Shown one piece after another: positions 1-5,711 of a DNA stretch of 5,851 bases. Position numbers and translations under genes: made by a program. This stretch comes from JASLBX01 sp036374175. Its GTDB lineage: Bacteria > Actinomycetota > Actinomycetes > Jiangellales > Jiangellaceae. The stretch is taken from the NCBI GenBank assembly GCA_036374175.1, contig DASUUH010000133.1:1-5851 (forward strand), in the 5' to 3' direction. The notes under the pieces were generated by a model that saw nothing but the letters and a program-made list of their open reading frames with translations, did not search any database and was not told the origin of the DNA. Within the stretch, counting starts at the first letter, position 1; each line of letters starts with the position of its first letter.

Positions 1-279
1 GAGGTTCGCACCCATGCCGGCGGCCGCCAGCATCCCGCACTCGGGTAGCCCGACCACTGCGCACCACATATCGACGGTCGGGACGCCCGCCGGAACCGCA
101 CCGGCCACCAGCGCAAGCGGCAGCGCGCCAGCCGCGTCGACAGTGACTACCTGACCGCGAGGCAACCCGCCGGGCAGCAGACCCCGGAGAGCCGGCAGCA
201 CCGGGATCGGCTCTGCCGGCGGCGGGCCGCCACCGAGGCGTTGCTCGACCCGTTGCTCAACCTGGGCCAGGGACTTCAC
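1..279 (-). CDS. imuA': ImuA' SOS mutagenesis accessory protein, N-terminal part (C-terminus beyond window)
   Basis: The minus strand stays open from the window edge to a GTG pair at 282-277 and encodes at least 93 residues. Residues 24-43 hold a PVLPALRGLLPGGLPRG stretch, followed by a degenerate RecA-like strand-turn-helix (VTVDAAGALPLALVAGA, 45-61) without a Walker A GKT, then WCAVVGLPECGMLAAAGMGA (72-91). This layout is what I know from actinobacterial ImuA' proteins, the relatives of mycobacterial Rv3395c. In that family ImuA' works with ImuB and the DnaE2 polymerase in damage-induced error-prone translesion synthesis; imuB would be expected just beyond the left edge. I chose the second GTG (279) because the -10 box is placed for transcription to begin there, which makes the mRNA leaderless. 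GTG at 282 is possible. GTG at 297 lies inside the LexA box and is unlikely. There is no Shine-Dalgarno at a useful distance. The family call rests on remembered motifs from under half the protein. Confidence 0.8.
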   Translation of the reverse strand, partial: MKSLAQVEQRVEQRLGGGPPPAEPIPVLPALRGLLPGGLPRGQVVTVDAAGALPLALVAGAVPAGVPTVDMWCAVVGLPECGMLAAAGMGANL

Positions 280-285
280 CACTCC

Positions 286-315
286 ATAATCGAACACGAG
301 TTCGATTCACGTCAA
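286..315 (-). promoter_or_regulatory. imuA' promoter, leaderless type
   Basis: Read on the minus strand, TTGACG (315-310) and GATTAT (291-286) are separated by 18 bases. The LexA box fills most of that spacer. Six bases after the -10 comes the GTG at 279, so the predicted transcription start coincides with the start codon. The -35 matches the consensus in five of six positions. Inferred from sequence only. Confidence 0.65.
290..305. promoter_or_regulatory. LexA (SOS) box of imuA'
   Basis: The sequence TCGAACACGAGTTCGA is a perfect inverted repeat: TCGAAC, four bases, GTTCGA. This matches the SOS box known in mycobacteria and other actinobacteria. It sits in the spacer of the imuA' promoter and touches its -10 box, so bound LexA would block RNA polymerase directly until RecA-stimulated self-cleavage. 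No second copy was found in the window. Confidence 0.9.
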
Positions 316-612
316 GTTAATCACTCGCCTGGACCATTGTCAGAGCAGGTGCGACTCGGCGACCAACTCCGAGAGTTGCCAGATGCGTGCCACGTGCCTG
401 GTGGAATAGGCTGCTCAGTCCTTCACGTGCACCGACGACCCACCGCGGCTGCCTGGCACCATGACACACAACGCCACGACCACTGCCGATACCCACATGT
501 TCGCGGCAAAGATCCATACCATGCCTGCACGTGCGGCTTGCATACCATAATGATCAGACCCCCGCCGCGCATCCCTTCCAGTCCTCTCGTACACCCCAAG
601 TAGGTGAGGGAC
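316..612. other. Non-coding region between imuA' and the DGNHR gene
   Basis: About 300 bases with no convincing gene; the open frames here resemble no protein I know. It holds three copies of CACGTGC (391-397, 424-430, 528-534), a perfect 6-bp-arm inverted repeat CAACTC-CGA-GAGTTG (364-378), and an AT-rich CATAAT box (546-551) that could be the -10 of the downstream gene. No clear -35 accompanies it. AGGTGA (602-607) lies five bases before the ATG at 613 and is the probable ribosome binding site. The region seems to carry the upstream control sequences of the plus-strand gene, and perhaps one edge of a horizontally acquired segment. Confidence 0.4.
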
Positions 613-1755
613 ATGATTCGAGTCTTGCTCCGCCAGTATTGGCCATTGTTCGCCCTTCCCATTCTGGCAGTTGGAATCCATCCCTTACTCACCTACCTTG
701 GTCAACCATGGTCGCCTTCCGAATGGGCGAGCAACATAGTGTTTGCATATGCGATTGCCGTTGCGTCCGTTCTCCTCACAAGAAGGCAGAGCAGGGTTCA
801 AGAGTCTATCGCAGACACAGAGTTGTTCGGAAAGTATGCAGCTATCAACGGCGCACTCGATCGCCTAACCAAGACCTGTAGTGCAAGTATTGCACAACAA
901 ATTCTCATCGACTCCCGTGCTGGCCTCCATTTACTACCCTATGCGGACAGCAATTCCAGACGTGAATATCTAGAAGCGTTAGACGACGCAACAGAGAGCC
1001 TACAGGATCTCATCAACGGAAGTACCCGCCCCTACGCATCGTGGAGTTCCGAACAATGGGCCAACCTTTCCAAACAAGCCGAAAGCCTTATCGCTACATT
1101 ACAGGTTCGGCTGCGACGAAGTGAAAAGGAACTTCCAACCTTTGCACAGCTGTCGACCAGACTCGCCTCAATCGCGCACACTGTTCAGATCGGCAACACT
1201 GTCCCCTTCGATCCGTTCGAAAGAAGCTATCGGCACGGCGACGTAAGCGGCCGGATACGACCATTGCTTAACTGGGACCTACTGCGAGAATACACCAGTC
1301 GCGGCGAGGCAAGTATAAGGATATATCGCCATTGGTCCCCACGGTGGCTTGAATCTTACGTCGTGTTCTCTGTATGGTATATTACTCACAATGGAGAGTT
1401 TACGAACTATAATAATCCCAAGTCTAAGCCAATCTCGTTCCAAGAAATAGATGAAGTATTTGATGTACTTCCTGACGAATATAAGACAACGATTGAATCG
1501 ATGTCACATCGACTCCAGATACGGTCCGAGGGCACCCTACCCATGACTGAGATCGTAACTATGGAGATCTCAGAAAATCGAGTGGTTGTCCTCGACGGAA
1601 ATCATCGCGCAGCAGCTATCGGTCGGCGCCGCGCGACTTGGCCAATCTTATTGCCGGTGAACTTGGTTGAGTATCGAATTTCTGCTCCCGATGACATCGA
1701 TCTGCTACCAGACCTTAGATTTCACTATTCCGAGCGGCACCAACTCTCGGAATGA
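613..1755 (+). CDS. Two-TM membrane-anchored protein with C-terminal DGNHR (ParB/sulfiredoxin-like) motif; function unknown
   Basis: I do not recognise this 380-residue protein as a whole. Two hydrophobic helices (about residues 9-29 and 38-56) form a hairpin with basic residues at both outer ends, which suggests a cytoplasmic N-terminus and a large cytoplasmic C-terminal part. Residues 57-200 look mostly helical. An aromatic-rich stretch follows (RIYRHWSPRWLESYVVF and onward). Near the end comes a strand-turn-helix centred on VVVLDGNHRAAAIG, with DGNHR at 328-332. That motif resembles the conserved D-G-x-H-R signature of ParB/sulfiredoxin-fold and DGQHR-type proteins, some of which bind or cleave nucleotides. 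An enzymatic role is inference only. ATG 613 is preferred over GTG 604 because AGGTGA is well placed for it. Base composition is far lower in GC than the neighbours (about 35% in 1381-1500), and in-frame TTA codons occur at 685, 931, 979, 1099 and 1648. Both suggest horizontal transfer. Confidence 0.8.
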   Translation: MIRVLLRQYWPLFALPILAVGIHPLLTYLGQPWSPSEWASNIVFAYAIAVASVLLTRRQSRVQESIADTELFGKYAAINGALDRLTKTCSASIAQQILIDSRAGLHLLPYADSNSRREYLEALDDATESLQDLINGSTRPYASWSSEQWANLSKQAESLIATLQVRLRRSEKELPTFAQLSTRLASIAHTVQIGNTVPFDPFERSYRHGDVSGRIRPLLNWDLLREYTSRGEASIRIYRHWSPRWLESYVVFSVWYITHNGEFTNYNNPKSKPISFQEIDEVFDVLPDEYKTTIESMSHRLQIRSEGTLPMTEIVTMEISENRVVVLDGNHRAAAIGRRRATWPILLPVNLVEYRISAPDDIDLLPDLRFHYSERHQLSE

Positions 1756-1914
1756 TCTGTGATGACGATGAGCATGGTCCAGCGACCGGAACCGTACGTA
1801 TGTGGTCGCGTGAACCGCCTTTCGACACTGGCCAAATGGTGCCTAATTCACGACCGCAGCTATCGTGGGACCTACTTGGCCATGCCGAGCTCTAGGAGTC
1901 GTAACGACGATCAA

Positions 1915-1930
1915 CACAACTAACGTTGTG
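1915..1930. repeat. Inverted repeat, possible operator of the glycoside hydrolase gene
   Basis: CACAAC-TAAC-GTTGTG is a perfect inverted repeat with 6-base arms. It lies about where the -35 of the next gene's promoter would be, 25 bases before its TTG start. A repressor site is a reasonable guess. No regulator gene is next to it in the window. Confidence 0.4.
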
Positions 1931-1943
1931 GCAGCAATCGAGA

Positions 1944-1949
1944 TAGGAT
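1944..1949 (+). promoter_or_regulatory. -10 box of the glycoside hydrolase gene, leaderless
   Basis: TAGGAT fits the TANNNT pattern of actinobacterial -10 boxes and ends six bases before the TTG at 1956, so the transcript would begin on the start codon. The -35 is weak (CTAACG at 1920-1925, 18-base spacer) and overlaps the inverted repeat at 1915-1930. An in-frame TAG inside this box rules out any start further upstream. Confidence 0.4.
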
Positions 1950-1955
1950 CATAGG

Positions 1956-3971
1956 TTGATCGCGCAGGGACTTTCGCTCACGCTGGTACACGGCGGCACG
2001 TTCGTGATGTCGGACCATGCCGGCGACATCACCCCTGACGGGCATCTCGGGGTGTACCACCGCGATATCCGGGTCCTTTCGTCGAGCGTCCTGACCCTCG
2101 ACGGCTCCAGCCCGAGAGTGCTCGCGGTCGACCGGGTGGGCGCCGACAACGCGCACTGGGTCTACATCCTGGCCACGGATGAGCACGGCAGCTCCATCGC
2201 CGTACTGTCGCGGCATCGCGAGGTGGGCTCGGTGGTGCGCGAGCGGTTCGTGGCGCGCGTCTACGCCGGCAGGCTGGACGGTGCCCTGCTCCACTTGACC
2301 CTGGCGGCCGACTTCGCGAACCTTCTCGAACTCCGGGCGGGACGGACGCCGCCGGAGGCCGCCAGCGCGCGGGTGGCAGGGTCCCAACTTTCCGCTCAGG
2401 CTCCGCGGATCGGTGTCGAGATCCAGGCCACCGGCCAAAACGTGACTGTCGGGCCGGACGGCATCACCTGGCGGCTCGAGCTCAGCGCAGGGCAGCACAG
2501 CGCGCTCGACCTGGAGATAAAGCCGTCATCCGCGGTCGACAAACCCGCACCCGCCTTCGATCCGACCCTGCCGGCTCCTGTCGAGACGCTCGAGGTCCGC
2601 AGCGGCTCGGACCGCTGGACGCGCAGCGTCGCGTCCTCGCTCGCGGACCTGCGCGGGCTGCGCGTCGAGGTCCCGTCGATGGATCTGCGGTATCTCGGCG
2701 CCGGAGCTCCGTGGTTCATGGCCCTGTTCGGCCGCGACACCCTGCTCACCGCCTGGGAGAGCCTCATCTCAGGCACCCAACTAGGGCTGGAGGTGCTGCG
2801 GGCCCTCGCGTCCCGGCAAGGGCGGAAGATCGACCCGGCCACCGGCGAGCAACCAGGCAAGATCCTTCATGAGATGCGCACCGGCCTGGCATCGGTGTTC
2901 AACGTCGCGCCCGGAGTCGCCTACTACGGAACGGCTGACGCCACCCCGCTGTTCGTGATGCTGCTCGGTGAACTGCATCGTTGGGGCGCGCCCGATGACC
3001 AGGTACGTGATCTGCTGCCCGCCGCGCGGGCCGCCCTGGCGTGGTGCACCGAGTACGGCGACGTCGACGGGGACGGATTCATCGAGTACGCGGGCGACGA
3101 GCAGGGGCTGGCCAACCAGGGCTGGAAGGACTCCGGCGACTCCATGGTCCATGCGGACGGGAGCCTGGCCCAGGGGCCCATCGCACTGGCCGAGGTGCAG
3201 GGTTACCTGTATGCCGCGTACCAGGCGATGGCGCAGTTGGAGGAGCGGCTCGGCGACCCGTCTCGCGCTCCCGGGCTCCGGACCGAGGCCACCAAGCTGA
3301 GGGACGCGTTCGCCGACGCGTTCTGGCTGCCCGATCGCGGAGTCGTGGCGATGGCACTCGACGGTGGCAACAGGCCGCTCGCCGTCTCGGCGTCCAACGT
3401 CGGCCACTGCCTCTGGACCGGGATACTCGACGGCGAGATCGGCGCGGCTGCCGCAACGCGGCTGACTCGCCCCGACATCGCCACCACGTGGGGGCTGCGC
3501 ACGCTTTCGGCAACCGAGGTCGCCTACAACCCGCTGGGGTACCACCTCGGCTCGATCTGGCCGCACGACACGGCAATCGGTATCGCCGGCCTGATCCGCC
3601 AGGGCCGGATCGATGCCGCCCGCAGACTCGTGGACGGGCTGCTGGCGGCCGCGGCGGCATTCGACTGGCGACTGCCCGAACTGCTCGGTGGAATGGCGGC
3701 CGACGAGATCGCTCAGCCGGTACCGTACCCGGTGGCGTGCAGTCCGCAGGCGTGGAGTGCGGCGGCACCGCTGCTGCTGCTGCGCTCCGTGCTGCGATTG
3801 GAACCCGACGTCCCGGCCGGCTTCGTGAAGATCGCTCCCGTGCTGCCCGACCACGAGGAGTTGCTGGTGACCGGCATTCCGCTCGGCGCCGGGACACTCG
3901 GGCTGCGGGTGCGAGGCAGCGACGTGGAAGTGCTCGACGTGCCGGACGGCGTCACCGTCGTCACTGAGTGA
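1956..3971 (+). CDS. Glycogen-debranching-type glycoside hydrolase (amylo-alpha-1,6-glucosidase-like)
   Basis: This 671-residue protein has the two-domain layout of bacterial glycogen debranching-like enzymes. An N-terminal beta-rich domain (about 1-200) includes TLVHGGTFVMSDHAGDI and the G-V-Y-H-R-D-I-R turn near residues 32-39. A C-terminal (alpha/alpha)6-barrel follows (about 220-640). Barrel signatures are GAPWFMALFGRDTLLTAWES (250-269), GWKDSGDSMVHADG (389-402), GYHLGSIWPHDTAIG (528-542) and RLPELLGG (572-579). Acidic residues in these loops (D261, D392, D395, D538, E575) are candidates for substrate binding and catalysis. There is no signal peptide, so it is probably cytoplasmic and acts on alpha-glucans or another glucosidic substrate, which the sequence does not settle. 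TTG 1956 is the only start upstream of the conserved N-terminal strand; ATG 2007 would cut into it. No glycogen or trehalose gene adjoins it, and codon use is normal high-GC. Confidence 0.85.
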   Translation: MIAQGLSLTLVHGGTFVMSDHAGDITPDGHLGVYHRDIRVLSSSVLTLDGSSPRVLAVDRVGADNAHWVYILATDEHGSSIAVLSRHREVGSVVRERFVARVYAGRLDGALLHLTLAADFANLLELRAGRTPPEAASARVAGSQLSAQAPRIGVEIQATGQNVTVGPDGITWRLELSAGQHSALDLEIKPSSAVDKPAPAFDPTLPAPVETLEVRSGSDRWTRSVASSLADLRGLRVEVPSMDLRYLGAGAPWFMALFGRDTLLTAWESLISGTQLGLEVLRALASRQGRKIDPATGEQPGKILHEMRTGLASVFNVAPGVAYYGTADATPLFVMLLGELHRWGAPDDQVRDLLPAARAALAWCTEYGDVDGDGFIEYAGDEQGLANQGWKDSGDSMVHADGSLAQGPIALAEVQGYLYAAYQAMAQLEERLGDPSRAPGLRTEATKLRDAFADAFWLPDRGVVAMALDGGNRPLAVSASNVGHCLWTGILDGEIGAAAATRLTRPDIATTWGLRTLSATEVAYNPLGYHLGSIWPHDTAIGIAGLIRQGRIDAARRLVDGLLAAAAAFDWRLPELLGGMAADEIAQPVPYPVACSPQAWSAAAPLLLLRSVLRLEPDVPAGFVKIAPVLPDHEELLVTGIPLGAGTLGLRVRGSDVEVLDVPDGVTVVTE

Positions 3972-4211
3972 CCTGAGCGGGTTGCTGTCCGTCGACCACC
4001 GCACCACACCACCCACAACCCCAAGGTTCCACGATGCTGTGGGCCGCGCGCACCAAGCCTCCACGGTGCTGCTCCAGCCGGGCAACAACGACGCCATGGA
4101 CCTCGACGCCACACGTACGACGATCCGGCCGCCAGTTGCCCCGCGTCAGCGCCGTGGCAAGGATGAACCGCTCACATCATCAGTGATCAACCCTGCAACT
4201 AGACTGGCGCT
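3972..4211. other. Intergenic region before the DUF6412-yidC operon
   Basis: Some 240 bases follow the hydrolase stop codon. A plus-strand open frame crosses it, but its product is low-complexity and resembles no family I know. There is a C/A-rich run around 3998-4022 and no hairpin with a T tract that would mark a terminator. The last dozen bases carry the promoter of the next gene. Confidence 0.4.
4200..4205 (+). promoter_or_regulatory. -10 box of the DUF6412-yidC operon, leaderless
   Basis: TAGACT is a good actinobacterial -10 (TANNNT) and ends six bases before the GTG at 4212, so transcription would start on the start codon. There is no Shine-Dalgarno upstream of that GTG, which agrees with a leaderless mRNA. 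The -35 region (around 4176-4182) matches the consensus poorly. Confidence 0.5.
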
Positions 4212-4499
4212 GTGCCCACGTTCGTCCTGCTGCTGCTCGAGCTGCTGACCGGCCCCATCGGAGCCGCTGCCGAGCTAGCCACCGCACCTTCGGGCATGGC
4301 CACCCTCGCCGTGATCGCGGCCGCTGCGCTGCTCGTAACGGCGATCGTCACGGTACAGGCCGTGCCGGTCGGCGGTTCAGTGGTCGCGTTCGCCGTCCGG
4401 CGGCGTGCTGAGCACACGGTCTTTCTGGCACTGTGCGATCCCGATGCGGCAGGACGCCCCCGTCCTCGAGCACCTTCTGGTGGCCCAGGGGTCGCGTAA
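4212..4499 (+). CDS. DUF6412 small membrane protein
   Basis: This 95-residue protein has a hydrophobic N-terminus (residues 1-20) and a longer hydrophobic segment (about 28-53), then a short basic stretch (AVRRRAEH, 61-68) and a conserved-looking tail, CDPDAAGRPRPRAPS (75-89). I recognise that tail as typical of the actinobacterial DUF6412 family, which has no known function and is often found next to a small YidC paralogue. It precedes yidC by 65 bases on the same strand, so the two probably form an operon. It may assist or be a client of the insertase; that is inference. The GTG start is supported by the -10 box six bases upstream. A 5-bp GC hairpin (4509-4521) lies just after its stop codon but has no T tract. 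Confidence 0.75.
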   Translation: MPTFVLLLLELLTGPIGAAAELATAPSGMATLAVIAAAALLVTAIVTVQAVPVGGSVVAFAVRRRAEHTVFLALCDPDAAGRPRPRAPSGGPGVA

Positions 4500-4551
4500 G
4501 CCGTCTCTGCCGCTTCGCGGCTCAACTCGTCGTCCTATCCGTTCACCCGAC

Positions 4552-4557
4552 GAGGGG
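4552..4557 (+). promoter_or_regulatory. Ribosome binding site of the yidC paralogue
   Basis: GAGGGG lies seven bases before the ATG at 4565. It fixes that ATG as the start, although the frame is open further upstream into the end of the DUF6412 gene. Confidence 0.7.
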
Positions 4558-4564
4558 CCATCTC

Positions 4565-5260
4565 ATGTACTCGTTTCCACCGTTGGCTGCTGCCATCGGC
4601 ATCCTCTCCATCGCCGTCAATGCCCTGATCACTGCCTTCACGCCACTTTTCGGTCCAGCCGGCGCCGTCGTCGCTATCGTGGCGCTCACCATGGCCGTCC
4701 GCGCCGTCCTGTTGCCACTCGGTGTCGCACAGGTACGCGGCGAGCTGGCCCGTGCGGCACTGGCGCCCAAACTGCGCGAGCTCGAGCACAAATACCGGAA
4801 CGACCCCGACCGGCTGCGCCGCGAACTTCCCGCGCTGTACCGGCGGGAGGTTACCTCCCCGCTGGCCGGCTGCCTGCCCGCGCTGGCCCAGGCACCGGTG
4901 TTCATGGTGCTGTACGGGCTGTTCTTGACCGCCGAAGTCGGCGGGCAGGCCAACACGCTGCTGACCAGCACGTTCGCCGGGGTGCCGCTCGGCGCCCGAT
5001 TGCTCGACGTCGCCGGCGTCGACGTTCTGGTGTTCGCCGTCCTCGGCGTGGCACTGATCGGCGTCGCCATACTCAGCCGCCGGCTGACTCCCGCGCCGCC
5101 GGCGGACACACCCGGTGTGGGCGTGATCCGCCTACTGCCGTTCGGCACCGTCCTGGTCGCTGCGATCGTCCCGCTAGCGGCCGGCATCTATCTGCTGACG
5201 AGCACGAGCTGGACGGTCGCCGAACGAACAGTCCTGCGTCGAGCACTTTCCCGGGAGTGA
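4565..5260 (+). CDS. yidC: YidC/Oxa1 family membrane protein insertase, short paralogue
   Basis: The 231-residue product has the YidC/Oxa1 core: a first membrane segment pair (about 8-28 and 32-52) with the conserved arginine in the hydrophilic groove (R46, in LTMAVRAVLLPLG); a charged cytoplasmic helical hairpin (55-95, including APKLRELEHKYRNDPDRLRR); then SPLAGCLPALAQAPVFMVLY (98-117), the family's best signature; and later segments near 152-170 and 189-211. Such proteins insert small membrane proteins, alone or with SecYEG. It is much shorter than the usual main actinobacterial YidC, lacks a long basic C-terminal tail, and is not next to rpmH, rnpA or jag. It is therefore probably a second, accessory copy. 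It appears co-transcribed with the DUF6412 gene. It converges on the EF-Tu remnant, only eight bases separating the two stop codons. Confidence 0.9.
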   Translation: MYSFPPLAAAIGILSIAVNALITAFTPLFGPAGAVVAIVALTMAVRAVLLPLGVAQVRGELARAALAPKLRELEHKYRNDPDRLRRELPALYRREVTSPLAGCLPALAQAPVFMVLYGLFLTAEVGGQANTLLTSTFAGVPLGARLLDVAGVDVLVFAVLGVALIGVAILSRRLTPAPPADTPGVGVIRLLPFGTVLVAAIVPLAAGIYLLTSTSWTVAERTVLRRALSRE

Positions 5261-5268
5261 TCAGCCCG

Positions 5269-5676
5269 TCAATCCACGACCTCGATGACCGATCCTGCAC
5301 CAACTGTCAGGGCGCCCTCGCGCACGGCGAAGCCGAAACCCGGTTCGAGCGACCGCCTCTCCCAACTCCACTCGCACTTCCACGGTCTCGCCCGGCTGCG
5401 CCTCGCGATCCAGAAGCAGCCGACCGGGCACTTCGGTCGTGCGCAGGTAGAACTGCGGGCGGTACCCGGCCAGCACCGGCTTGTGTCGCCCACCTTGGGC
5501 CGCGGTCAACAAGTAGATACGCGCGCGATCAAGGTGCGGTGGGCGGACTCGGTGCCGGGTGCCGCCACTACCTGGCCCCGCCTCACCTGGTTCCGCGCGA
5601 CCCCGCGAAGCAGCAGCGCGGCGTTGTCGCCCGCCTCCCCGCGATCTATCGCCTTGCCGAACGTCTCGACCCCAGT
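5269..5676 (-). pseudogene. Elongation factor Tu remnant (end of domain 2 and domain 3), frameshifted
   Basis: Read on the minus strand, three pieces in two phases line up with the last third of EF-Tu. From 5676: TGVETFGKAIDRGEAGDN, LLLRGVARNQVRRGQVVAAP and PGT, matching the TGVE...AGEN...LLRG...RGQVL..PGT block of domain 2. After a frame change near 5527-5520: YLLTAAQGGRHKPVLAGYRP then QFYLRTTEVPG, matching YIL...GGRH...YRPQFYFRTTDVTG of domain 3. After a second change near 5350-5345: LEPGFGFAVREGALTVGAGS, matching the FAIREGGRTVGAG end, then a stop at 5271-5269. The first change fits a two-base gain in a (CG)4 run, the second a two-base loss at CT. Without correction, the first piece ends at a TGA (5508-5506). 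An in-phase TAG (5682-5680) precedes it, and no GTPase domain exists upstream because a DUF3467-like gene lies there. It cannot make a working EF-Tu. Confidence 0.85.
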
Positions 5677-5711
5677 GAGCTACGCCGCCCGACGCCGCAA
5701 CCGGTTTTCGC

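Noticed and set aside
241..264. Tandem GTTGCTC repeat
   Set aside because: It encodes the VEQR-VEQR repeat within imuA' and needs no separate explanation.
241..603. Plus-strand open frame of 120 codons across the imuA' start
   Set aside because: It overlaps imuA', its promoter and the LexA box, and resembles no known protein.
3041..3967. Plus-strand open frame of 308 codons inside the hydrolase gene in another phase
   Set aside because: The product is extremely arginine-rich, typical of a shifted reading of high-GC coding DNA, and the overlapping hydrolase frame has clear family motifs.
3960..3972. Palindrome GTCACT-G-AGTGAC at the hydrolase stop codon as a terminator
   Set aside because: The loop is too short for the full stem, leaving a four-base stem, and no T tract follows.
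2781..4112. Long minus-strand open frame (443 codons) opposite the glycoside hydrolase
   Set aside because: It is an antisense shadow of a strongly supported gene in GC-rich DNA; its product is Arg/Gly/Pro-rich with no recognisable domain.
3982..4248. Plus-strand open frame of 88 codons before the DUF6412 gene
   Set aside because: Low-complexity product, no ribosome binding site, and it overlaps the better-supported DUF6412 start and promoter.
4509..4521. GCCGC-TTC-GCGGC hairpin between DUF6412 and yidC as a terminator
   Set aside because: Only five base pairs and no T tract; the two genes look like one operon, so at most it is a minor RNA structure.
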